Part shown: positions 23,088 through 29,894 of the stretch, one piece after another
How positions within the stretch are numbered: the stretch's first letter is position 1
How the letters are laid out: each line of letters begins with the position of its first letter
Source: an uncultured Clostridia bacterium
Lineage (GTDB): Bacteria > Bacillota > Clostridia > Christensenellales > Aristaeellaceae
Length of the DNA stretch: 29,894 nt
Direction: 5' to 3'
Assembly (NCBI GenBank): GCA_934643535.1
Contig: CAKUCE010000005.1
Coordinates: forward strand, 1 to 29,894
Program-made: the position numbers and the translations under genes
The notes under the pieces: model-generated
Told to the model about the DNA's origin: nothing
What the model saw: only the letters and a program-made list of their open reading frames with translations
The model's database searches: none

Positions 23088-26000
23088 TCAGGCTTTCTTC
23101 CTGCGGCACAGCAGCCATCCGGCGGCGCACGCCAGCAGAAGCAGCGCCCACAGCACGGGCTGAGCCGGGTCGCCGGTGGTGGGCGGCAGGCTGAACACGG
23201 CCAGCGACGCGGCCTCGGAGGTCAGGGAGCATCCGTCCTGATCCTGCACGATGCAGCGGAACAGGGCGGCGTTATCCTCCGCCCTGACGGCGGCCATGCG
23301 GTACTCGGCCTGATTGGCTCCGGGAATGTCCGTCCACTTGCCATTGGGATCCATCCGCTGCCAGCGGTAGGCGTAGGGCTGTTTGCCTCCGGAGAGCGCC
23401 ACGCTGAACACGGCCTCTTCCCCTTCCGTCCGGGACAGGGATTCGGGCTGCTTCAGGAAGCGCAGCTCGTTGCCCAGCGTTACGGTGCGTTCGTTGTCAA
23501 AGGAAGAGAATTCGTTGCCCTCTTCGTTATCCGTCAGCAGGAAGGTTACGTCTCCGCTGTCCTTTCCGGCCAGCAGCAGGTCGGCGGGCAGATCCAGCGT
23601 GTAGCCGAAGTCCCGGTCAATGGCCCGCATAAAGGTGTGGCTGAAAACGGTTTTGCCGTCTGTCGTGACGGTCAGGGTCGGCGCGATGGTGCTGTCGGTC
23701 TGGGAACGGCCCACGATGCTGACCCGCACGTATTCTTCGCCGTCCGCATCCACGTAGGGCTGGCAGTCCAGCATCAGGTCGCCCTGACCCACGCCGATCT
23801 CCTTCATCGTATCGTCGGCGCGCGTATTTCCCCGGCCCACGCCGATCTGGCCGGGCGCGTTGGTCACGGCATAGCCGGTCACTTCGCCCGTGGGCTGGGC
23901 GCAGACCTCGTACAAGGCCGTGTTTTCCGCTGCATTGGCCTGCGTAACGGCGCTTCCCTGCACCAGCCTGGCATACTGCGTCATGGCGTAGACGGCTTCC
24001 AGCTCGGCGGTCAGCGCAATGGTTCCGTCCCAATCGTCGGGAATTTCGATGGCCGCTTCATAGGTATGAACGCCGCCGGGCATCAGAAGATCGGTATGGA
24101 GCGCCTCCTCCACCCTCTGGCCGTTGTCGCCGGTGGTGGTCACCAGCCAGCTGTCGCCGTTCATATCGTCATAGACGTTTTCCAGCCGGGTAACGGAATA
24201 GCCGGGGCCGTTGGAGGCAAACAGGCTGTTCACGCTGTTCCGGGGATTCTGGCAGTCCACCAGAATCTGCTGAACGACTTTGCTGCCCTGCTTGATGGTG
24301 ACGCCGAAGCGGGAAATGGGCAGGTTGCCCGTGTTTTTCACGGAGAAGAGCAGGCCCGCGCTTTCGCCCGCGGTCACGCAGGGATCGCTGGAAGCCACGC
24401 CGGTAAGCTCGGCGGCGATCTTCAACTCGAACTCAAAGCGGATCAGGCGGCGGCTGTTCACGGCAGATTCGTTCAGCGTTTGGGCCTGTTCCAGATCGGT
24501 GGTGTAATAGCCGGTGCCGTCCGGCAGCAGGTGAATGCTGGCCGGGTAGTGGGACAGCTCCACCAGCGTAAAGGGTGCGCTCATGGTCTTGGTCTTCCGG
24601 TCGAAGCGCACGCACTTGACGCGGTAGCGTTCTTCCTGCTCGGCGTTGTCAGGGTCGGGAGCGATGCTCTCCGTCCAGTACAGATAATGAATGCCGTACC
24701 GGGAGCCGTCGTTCACGTGGGCGGTCTGGAAACGCTGGGCGTACAGGCACACGTCGTAATCCCGCACGGTAAATTCCTTGTTTCCCTGACGGGTCGCGCC
24801 CATCAGCCGGTAGCACTCCGAGCCGTCCTCCGCAAAGCCTTCCTTCAGGTAGAAGACGAACTCCCGCGCGTCATTCACGTCATATTCCACCATGTTTTCC
24901 ACGAAGACCACGTGGTCGTCCAGAGCCCGCTTGGTCTTGTTCAGGTGGACGGAAAGCTGCTGCTTTTCGTTCAGCCAGTAATAGCAGGAAAGACTGGGGT
25001 TGGAGCCATTGGAGCCTGTGATATAATCGCCGTTGAAGGTGGCGTTGGTGGGAGTGGCGGAGGTCATCCGGCGCACGCCCTGCACGTTTTCGATGCCGTC
25101 GGGCGTGGGGTCGTAGGTGACGTCATAGGCGGTAGAGGTCTGGTCCAGATCCATGGAATGGACGGCGGTGATCTCGCCGCTCTTGATGTCCTCCCGGGCG
25201 CAGGACGCGTTCAGGAACCAGACAGGTTCGACAGCTGCGGTGGCGCTGTTGTGCCGGACAAAGTACACGATCGGGGAGGACAGATACCGCGCGGCGTTCG
25301 GCGTTTCCGTTACGTGGGGCGCGTATTTTTTCATCGCCAGCGAGCCGTTCTGAAGCTGCAGCACCGCCAGCGTCATGGTGCTCTTGGAGGGGTGATCCTG
25401 TCCCTCGGTGAACACGCCGCTGAGGACGTTCACCGCCACCATATCCTGATGGCTTCGGACGGCGAAGGCGTAATCGGACGCGGTGCCCGACGGGCCTCGC
25501 TGGGCGTCGCCGCCCACGGAGGGATAAATTTCGCCGTGCCGCGTGGGGTCGTCCAGATTGTACCAGATCAGCTTGGACTGACGGCCCGTTGCCTGGCCCG
25601 TGGGGGTGATCCACAGGCCGAAGGTGGCCTTTTCGGAACCGGACTGCAGGGTGACGTACTGAATTTCCTGCGCCAGCGCGTCCGTCTGCTTGAACAGCTG
25701 CTCCTCCGACGTGGGGAATACGCCGGTTTTTCCCGTGCCAGCCGGGGGAAGCTGCTTCTTTTCGGGAATGTTGACCCCGGCGGGAAGGGCGGTGAGCAAA
25801 ACAGCGCCGTTTTCCGCTCCGTTCGCCGCGTTCAGGGTGCTTGTGCCGTTGGAGGAGGCGCTCCAGCTGCCCTTCCAGAGCGTTCTTTTCAATTTGAGCA
25901 GGATCATCTGCGCCGTGACCTCCAGCCCGAAGCCCATGGTAACGGACGCGCCGCTGCTCTTGCCCAGCCGCAAAAGCGGCTTGATGTTGCCATAGAAACG

Positions 26001-28025
26001 GACGGCGAGGCTGAAAAAGTCCTTCACGCCCACGCCGCCGCTGACGCCCAGCTCCGCCAGAATGGCGATGGCCACGCCGGTGCCGAAGTCCAGCGCCATA
26101 TTGGACATGCTGGGCCAGTCGGCGGTAAAGCCGATGCTGAACGCCGTGCCCAGCGAGAAGGTGAAGTCCATCGCGCAGAAGCAGGGAATGGCCCAGATCA
26201 TGAAGGGATAGGTATAGCCGCCCTTGAAGGCCATCTGCACGCCGGCGTTGCCCTTCAGACCGACTTTTTCCTTCAGACCCTCGGTGGTCATCACCTCGGT
26301 GATGCGTCCCTGCAGGGCGGCGAAGGGCGTGAGCATGGCCTTGACGTTGCCGAGGAATTTGGCGGGCTTGCTGGCGCCCTGATTCTGATACACCTGATTG
26401 TTGACCGCGTTGGCATCCCGCTCGCCCTCCCGAGCCGCTTCGTCCATGCGCTCGGTCTTGTCCTTCAGGCTTTCCTTCTTCCAGCTCAGCTCCTCGCTTT
26501 CGAAGGTTCTGCCGTAGGCGTACTGGATGTATCCGCTGGGGTCGATGACCATCTGGGATTTGATAAACGGCAGACTCAGATTCATCTGCAGGTCGCCTAC
26601 GAAGGGCGTGTCCGCCGGGAACTGGAAGCCAAGCCCGCCGGGCGTGAAGCTGATGAACTGATCGTTGTTGAATACCGGCTCTTCCACGTAGGCCTTTTCG
26701 ATCTTCAACTGGGTCTGGAAAGTGCGGTTGTAGCCCGTGGAGGGGATCTCCGCCCGGATGGAAACGGTGGAGCCGGGAACGATCAGGCGGCAGTATTCGC
26801 CCACGAAGGTGGTCGCTTCGCCGCTGGTGAACTTCCGCATTTCTTCCACTTCCTGGGGCTTTCCGTCTTCGTCGTAGGTCTGATAGATCAGGTACAGAGA
26901 GCCGGTCAGCACCTTTTTGCCGGGGTTGGTGAAGATCACGTCGATGGTCTGCTGGGCGTCGTTTTTGGCGGTGTAATAGATGGTGTTCTGCTGCACCACG
27001 ATGTCGCTGCCGTTATAGCAGGCCATGCGCAGGTAGGGAACGCCGGTGTATTTTTCCAGTCGGACGATCTCCGCCTGCCCGCCCCGCAGAGTGAGACGGC
27101 GCATTTCCCGGGTGTTGTGCTGGCTGTGGGTGACGACCACGTCCAGCGTGACCCGCCGGTTCGACGTGGGAACGAAATCCGCCACCAGGAAGGAGGCCAG
27201 TCCGTTTTCCCCGGTGGTGACGGTCTTCAGGGAACGGGGATAGCCCGTCGCCTGTACGGAGACCTGCGCGTCTTTCAGCAGCTTGCCCTCGTGATCCCGG
27301 ATGATGAACCCGAACTGCTTGGTGGACAGCGTGACCACGCTGAAATCCACGCTGTTCCGCGCATCGATATGGGCCTGTTCTTCGTTGGTCAGGGCTTCGG
27401 CCTCGGCCAGCAGCTTTTCCTCGGCCTGCTGGGTGATGGCGCCGTCCGGCGTGTCCGCGGCCTGCAGCACGTTAAGGAAGTTCAGCTCGTGGGAATCGAC
27501 CGCCTCTTCGTACTGCTGATAGTAACGAACCACGGTGCCGATGATGGTCTGCATTTCCGCCACATATTCCCGTACCTTGTCGGTCAGGCGGCGTTTTTCC
27601 CGCTGGGTCAGCTCCGCGTTCTCTTCCAGCTCATACAGGCTGTTCAGCACGGTCAGCCGGCCGGTTTCCAGACGGTCCCGGTAATAGTCCAGCTGATCCC
27701 GGAACTGGCGCAGCAGTTCCTCCACGCCCTCCAGCGACCGGTTGCCCAGCAGCTCGGATTTGTCCCGGATACGCAAAAGCAGGCTGCCCACCTCGTCGGA
27801 AAGCAGCCATTCCAGATATTGCTGAATTTGCAGGGCATTCATGGACGCGGCGGGGGTCATGCCCTTTTCCCAGCCCTGAATATCGCCTTCCATGGCGATC
27901 AGTTTCCGAGCCTCGTCCTTTTCCTGCTGGGTTAGCGGAACATAACCCTCAGCCAGAGCGGGAAGCTGCGCCGCCGCCAGCATCAGGGTCATGAGCAGAC
28001 AAAGGATGCGTTGTATTTTTTTCAT
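23088..28025 (-). CDS. Very large secreted, probably wall-anchored surface protein
   Basis: This is a 1645-residue protein I cannot assign to a named family. AGGAGG 9 bases upstream fixes ATG 28025 and yields a signal peptide (MKKIQRILCLLMTLMLAAAQLPALA). Residues 26 to about 225 are charged, helical and probably coiled-coil. A beta domain (about 225-320) resembles carboxypeptidase-regulatory/Ig folds (GFIIRDHEGKLLKDAQVSV). A central stretch rich in Gly, Phe and alternating hydrophobics follows (e.g. FSLGTAFSIGFTADWPSM), then beta-rich segments. Near the C-terminus an Ig-like domain reads AYRWQRMDPNGKWTDI and ALFRCIVQDQDG. The last 34 residues are SLPPTTGD, a hydrophobic helix and CRRKKA: an LPXTG-like sorting signal with one extra residue. 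It is a monocistronic gene with its own promoter, flanked by repeat copies A and B. A role in adhesion or glycan binding is only a guess. Confidence 0.8.
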   Translation of the reverse strand: MKKIQRILCLLMTLMLAAAQLPALAEGYVPLTQQEKDEARKLIAMEGDIQGWEKGMTPAASMNALQIQQYLEWLLSDEVGSLLLRIRDKSELLGNRSLEGVEELLRQFRDQLDYYRDRLETGRLTVLNSLYELEENAELTQREKRRLTDKVREYVAEMQTIIGTVVRYYQQYEEAVDSHELNFLNVLQAADTPDGAITQQAEEKLLAEAEALTNEEQAHIDARNSVDFSVVTLSTKQFGFIIRDHEGKLLKDAQVSVQATGYPRSLKTVTTGENGLASFLVADFVPTSNRRVTLDVVVTHSQHNTREMRRLTLRGGQAEIVRLEKYTGVPYLRMACYNGSDIVVQQNTIYYTAKNDAQQTIDVIFTNPGKKVLTGSLYLIYQTYDEDGKPQEVEEMRKFTSGEATTFVGEYCRLIVPGSTVSIRAEIPSTGYNRTFQTQLKIEKAYVEEPVFNNDQFISFTPGGLGFQFPADTPFVGDLQMNLSLPFIKSQMVIDPSGYIQYAYGRTFESEELSWKKESLKDKTERMDEAAREGERDANAVNNQVYQNQGASKPAKFLGNVKAMLTPFAALQGRITEVMTTEGLKEKVGLKGNAGVQMAFKGGYTYPFMIWAIPCFCAMDFTFSLGTAFSIGFTADWPSMSNMALDFGTGVAIAILAELGVSGGVGVKDFFSLAVRFYGNIKPLLRLGKSSGASVTMGFGLEVTAQMILLKLKRTLWKGSWSASSNGTSTLNAANGAENGAVLLTALPAGVNIPEKKQLPPAGTGKTGVFPTSEEQLFKQTDALAQEIQYVTLQSGSEKATFGLWITPTGQATGRQSKLIWYNLDDPTRHGEIYPSVGGDAQRGPSGTASDYAFAVRSHQDMVAVNVLSGVFTEGQDHPSKSTMTLAVLQLQNGSLAMKKYAPHVTETPNAARYLSSPIVYFVRHNSATAAVEPVWFLNASCAREDIKSGEITAVHSMDLDQTSTAYDVTYDPTPDGIENVQGVRRMTSATPTNATFNGDYITGSNGSNPSLSCYYWLNEKQQLSVHLNKTKRALDDHVVFVENMVEYDVNDAREFVFYLKEGFAEDGSECYRLMGATRQGNKEFTVRDYDVCLYAQRFQTAHVNDGSRYGIHYLYWTESIAPDPDNAEQEERYRVKCVRFDRKTKTMSAPFTLVELSHYPASIHLLPDGTGYYTTDLEQAQTLNESAVNSRRLIRFEFELKIAAELTGVASSDPCVTAGESAGLLFSVKNTGNLPISRFGVTIKQGSKVVQQILVDCQNPRNSVNSLFASNGPGYSVTRLENVYDDMNGDSWLVTTTGDNGQRVEEALHTDLLMPGGVHTYEAAIEIPDDWDGTIALTAELEAVYAMTQYARLVQGSAVTQANAAENTALYEVCAQPTGEVTGYAVTNAPGQIGVGRGNTRADDTMKEIGVGQGDLMLDCQPYVDADGEEYVRVSIVGRSQTDSTIAPTLTVTTDGKTVFSHTFMRAIDRDFGYTLDLPADLLLAGKDSGDVTFLLTDNEEGNEFSSFDNERTVTLGNELRFLKQPESLSRTEGEEAVFSVALSGGKQPYAYRWQRMDPNGKWTDIPGANQAEYRMAAVRAEDNAALFRCIVQDQDGCSLTSEAASLAVFSLPPTTGDPAQPVLWALLLLACAAGWLLCRRKKA

Positions 28026-28105
28026 CCGGGGAGTCCTCCTGTTCATTTTGGGAGAGAAATGTTGTAACTCGACGCGGCGGAAAATTAAGGGAATGCGATG
28101 GGGCC

Positions 28106-28134
28106 AGTATACCAAAAAAAGGAAAATCCCGCAA
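28106..28134 (-). promoter_or_regulatory. SigA-type promoter of the surface protein gene
   Basis: On the minus strand TTGCGG (28134-28129) and TATACT (28111-28106) are 17 bases apart. The start would be near 28099, giving a leader of about 70 bases. Confidence 0.65.
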
Positions 28135-28179
28135 GGATGGGATGTCCTTTGCCGCAAAATATTTTTTCCTACTGAGAAA

Positions 28180-28457
28180 AACCTTTTTGGGGAGTTGTCA
28201 GAGGGGCCGCAGCCCTTTTCGGCCCGCGCCGCAACAAAGGATGCGCAGCACCGAGGACGAGGACAGCCCTGAAAGGGCTACCGCAGTCCGAAGCCTGCGA
28301 CGCGAAGCGGGGCAGGCCGCAACAAAGGGTGCGCAGCACCGAGGACGAGGACAGCCCTGAAAGGGCTACCGCAGTCCGAAGCCTGCGACGCGTAGCGGGG
28401 CAGGCCGCAACAGTTTCTGGCGAAAAAGATCGCCGCAGGCGAGCTTTTTGGACAAGC
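28180..28457 (-). repeat. Mosaic intergenic repeat, copy B, with a tandem 88-bp core
   Basis: The element is inverted relative to copy A. Its terminator module (28410-28457, hairpin 28423-28434 / 28438-28449) and the other end module (28189-28215) match copy A, but the core is different: two tandem 88-bp units at 28228-28315 and 28316-28403 that differ at only two positions. Each unit contains the perfect hairpin agccct-gaa-agggct, and the motif gtgctgcgca (minus strand) is shared with the core of A and C. The 10-bp hairpin of copy A is degenerate here. It separates the small Xre gene from the surface protein promoter. Confidence 0.85.
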
Positions 28458-28460
28458 AAA

Positions 28461-28488
28461 AACGCCTTTTCCAAGGGGAAAAGACGTT
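28461..28488 (-). terminator. Terminator of the minus-strand Xre gene
   Basis: The arms aacgccttttcc (28461-28472) and ggaaaagacgtt (28477-28488) pair over 12 bp with a single G-U wobble and a 4-base loop, and the minus strand continues in a T-run. The stem overlaps the stop codon of the Xre gene. The repeat B hairpin at 28423-28449 is a second terminator behind it. Confidence 0.75.
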
Positions 28489-28718
28489 TATTTCTTCTGT
28501 TTTTTGGTGGGCGGATAGGGCGTTTCCTGATCCGTCCGATCCATCAGATAATCCAGACTGGTATGAAAGTAATCCGCTAAAATGGTCAGGTCGCTCACAG
28601 AGGGCAGACGCTCACCCCGTTCGTATTTGGACAAAAGGCTCTGATCAATGCCGGTGGCAATGTGCAGCGCAACCTGCGTCATATGCTTTTTTTGCCGCAA
28701 TCTCAGCAAATTCAACAT
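28488..28718 (-). CDS. Small Xre-type helix-turn-helix regulator
   Basis: The 76-residue protein is a single Cro/C1-type helix-turn-helix: LRLRQKKHMTQVALHIATGI, SLLSKYERGERLPSVSDLTILADYF and the typical SLDYLMDRTD ending, then a basic tail. AAGGGG precedes the ATG. It is divergent from another small Xre gene across a 105-base gap with a palindrome in the promoter, suggesting mutual or autoregulation. No toxin, phage or conjugation gene is adjacent, so the target is unknown. Confidence 0.85.
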   Translation of the reverse strand: MLNLLRLRQKKHMTQVALHIATGIDQSLLSKYERGERLPSVSDLTILADYFHTSLDYLMDRTDQETPYPPTKKQKK

Positions 28719-28758
28719 ACTTATCGCCCCTTTTTAGGGTATTATGTCATGTTTGCCG

Positions 28759-28787
28759 TTGACAAAAAGGACAGATAGTCCTAAAAT
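28759..28787 (+). promoter_or_regulatory. Consensus promoter with an embedded palindrome (Xre operator)
   Basis: TTGACA (28759-28764) and TAAAAT (28782-28787) are 17 bases apart, an almost perfect SigA promoter for the plus-strand Xre gene. The spacer holds the palindrome aggac-agata-gtcct (28768-28782), which ends at the -10 box. A bound Xre dimer would shut off the promoter. Confidence 0.65.
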
Positions 28788-28823
28788 ACAAAGAAATAAA
28801 AAGAATATTCTGAGGTGCTGACG

Positions 28824-29027
28824 ATGGATTATGATTATCTTCGGAGGCAGCTCCGGCGTTACCGTCTGGAGCGCCATATGACCCAAAAGCAACTGGCGGA
28901 TGCCATGCATGTCAGTTGCTCGCTGATCGGCCATATCGAGCGCGGCTCCCGCAAGCCGTCGCTGGAGACGCTGGTTCGTCTGTGTAAGGTACTGGGAATT
29001 CCAGTAGATTCTCTGATAGCATCATAA
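28824..29027 (+). CDS. Small Xre-type helix-turn-helix regulator
   Basis: The 67-residue protein is nearly all helix-turn-helix: LRRYRLERHMTQKQLADAMH, then SCSLIGHIERGSRKPSLETL and LCKVLGIPVDSLIAS. GAGGTG precedes ATG 28824. It has a consensus promoter containing a palindrome and is divergent from the Xre gene at 28488-28718, so it is probably one half of a small regulatory switch. Its targets are unknown. Possible weak termination downstream: ggcac (29045-29049) and gtgcc (29086-29090) followed by a T-rich run. Confidence 0.85.
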   Translation: MDYDYLRRQLRRYRLERHMTQKQLADAMHVSCSLIGHIERGSRKPSLETLVRLCKVLGIPVDSLIAS

Positions 29028-29105
29028 CATGCTCCAAAAGAAAACGGCACTAATTTTCCGATAAGATTCTTAAAAACGAAACGCTGTGCCATTTCTTTTT
29101 TGACG

Positions 29106-29145
29106 CAAAAACGCGGACACGACGCCACTCCCGTCCTGTCCGCGT
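29106..29145 (-). terminator. Terminator of the lipoprotein gene
   Basis: The arms acgcggaca (29111-29119) and tgtccgcgt (29137-29145) are perfect 9-base complements with a 17-base loop, followed on the minus strand by a T-run. It lies 14 bases after the lipoprotein stop. Confidence 0.8.
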
Positions 29146-29158
29146 CTTTGACGTGGGT

Positions 29159-29725
29159 TCAGCCCACCGTCGTGTCCTGGTCGTTTCCCGCCAGATTGAG
29201 CACCTGCGTCTGTAACTGCTCGAAGGTCAGTTCCTGATTGGACAGCTTTTCCCGCAGCTCCATCAGCTTCTGGTAATCGGCCTCGCTGTCCTTTACATGC
29301 ACGGTCACGATGCTCTTATCCACCGCCTGCACCCGGGCCTCGATCATTTCCTTCAGGCGGTCGGTCAGGCCTTCCTGATACTGCGCGTCATACTCCACGC
29401 CCACCACGGCGATGGTGCCCATCACCACGGCTTCCGCGCTTTTCAGTTCGGAGAGCTTTTCCACTTCCTCCGACACCTGATCGCTGACGCGCTGGGCGTC
29501 TTCCACCGTGTTCACGCCGGCGGACGTTCCGTTGGCTTCCCGATCCGTCGCGGTGGGAGCGGCGCTGGGTGCGGGCGAATCCGTGGCCGTGGCCATGGGG
29601 GACGCGCTGGGGCTGACCGAGGGACTGGGGCTGGGCTGCACCATCGTGTCCGCGTTGCTGGAGCAAGCGGTGAACAGACCCACCCCTACCAGAGAGATCA
29701 CCAGGAGAATCCAAATCCTTTTCAA
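29159..29725 (-). CDS. YhcN/YlaJ-like sporulation lipoprotein
   Basis: The 188-residue product has a lipoprotein signal (MKRIWILLVISLVGVGLFTA then Cys), a Ser/Pro/Thr/Ala-rich linker of about 45 residues, and a C-terminal domain (about 80-165) like the YhcN/YlaJ spore membrane proteins: VEKLSELKSAEAVVMGTIAV, VGVEY, and LTDRLKEMIEARVQAVDKSI before VHVK. In Bacillus these lipoproteins are associated with the forespore and germination. The start is TTG 29725, chosen because AGGAGG lies 9 bases upstream. It has its own terminator, and repeat copy C lies upstream. The family call is by pattern and supports a spore-forming host. Confidence 0.75.
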   Translation of the reverse strand: MKRIWILLVISLVGVGLFTACSSNADTMVQPSPSPSVSPSASPMATATDSPAPSAAPTATDREANGTSAGVNTVEDAQRVSDQVSEEVEKLSELKSAEAVVMGTIAVVGVEYDAQYQEGLTDRLKEMIEARVQAVDKSIVTVHVKDSEADYQKLMELREKLSNQELTFEQLQTQVLNLAGNDQDTTVG

Positions 29726-29818
29726 AGCTGTTCGCCTCCTCGCGGCTATTGTGTGCAGAAGCGAAAGCGCCTATTTGCGACAATCATTGCCAGATTTGCC
29801 GGAAAAGCCGTAACGGGC

Positions 29819-29894
29819 CGGGTGCTGCGCACGGCGAAACCTTGCAGAGGAATTTGCCGACCGCAGGTCAGCCGGTCGATACGAATATAGTCAG
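29819..29894 (+). repeat. Mosaic intergenic repeat, copy C (cut by window end)
   Basis: These 76 bases match the core of copy A (22876-22951) with one mismatch and in the same orientation. The core contains gtgc-tgc-gcac and cgaccg...cggtcg hairpins. The sequence before it (29760-29818) does not resemble the first module of copy A. The window ends exactly where copy A passes into its end hairpin, so the element is incomplete. It lies upstream of the lipoprotein gene. Confidence 0.85.

Noticed and set aside
22899..27935. 1678-codon plus-strand open frame antisense to the surface protein
   Set aside because: It lies opposite a gene with signal peptide, ribosome binding site and promoter; its translation is low-complexity His/Gly/Val-rich, as expected from the complement of GC-rich codons, and it runs through repeat copy A.
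28228..28403. Possible CRISPR-like array
   Set aside because: Only two contiguous 88-bp units with no variable spacers and no cas genes.
28169..28474. 101-codon frame across repeat copy B, and similar frames across copies A and C
   Set aside because: The shared translated motifs reflect shared repeat DNA with hairpins and terminators, not a conserved protein; the frames differ between copies.

Overview
The window reads as a fairly GC-rich, spore-forming clostridial (Bacillota) genome, probably gut-associated. The evidence is strong AAGGAGG-type ribosome binding sites, TTGACA/TATAAT-type promoters, a YhcN/YlaJ-like spore lipoprotein, an LPXTG-like wall-sorting tail, several CUT1 sugar ABC transporters and AraC-type two-component control. 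Genus cannot be assigned. Both edges cut features: a gene on the left and a repeat on the right.

Region 1 (1-4800, minus strand, visibly AT-richer) is a regulated sugar-uptake operon: AraC-type response regulator, solute-binding protein, permease, then a second permease whose frame runs on without a stop into the N-terminal half of a membrane sensor histidine kinase. Region 2 (4800-6830) is gene debris: an IS481-like transposase remnant, unidentified fragments and the frameshifted C-terminus of a GH2-type glycosidase.

Region 3 (6838-16742) is a second CUT1 transporter (binding protein and two permeases) next to a catabolic island: quinone-oxidoreductase-like enzyme, Gfo/Idh/MocA dehydrogenase, a deleted alcohol dehydrogenase, an SDR/AraC deletion chimera, an SDR preceded by a hairpin that covers its ribosome binding site, a type I dehydroquinase-like protein, an AraC regulator and another SDR. 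Together they suggest uptake and stepwise oxidation of a polyol, cyclitol or sugar-acid substrate; the substrate is not determinable from sequence alone. The island is visibly decaying.

Region 4 (16873-22721) is conserved housekeeping: nudC (+), converging through a shared terminator on the tightly overlapping minus-strand operon rqcP-ispD-ispF-comEC-holA.

Region 5 (22722-29894) holds a 1645-residue secreted, probably wall-anchored protein, a divergent pair of small Xre-type regulators and the spore-type lipoprotein. They are interspersed with three copies of a mosaic, hairpin-rich intergenic repeat that share end modules but carry exchangeable cores. The window stops inside the third copy. 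The permease-kinase fusion, the mosaic repeat and the hairpin over the SDR ribosome binding site are the strongest candidates for something undescribed.
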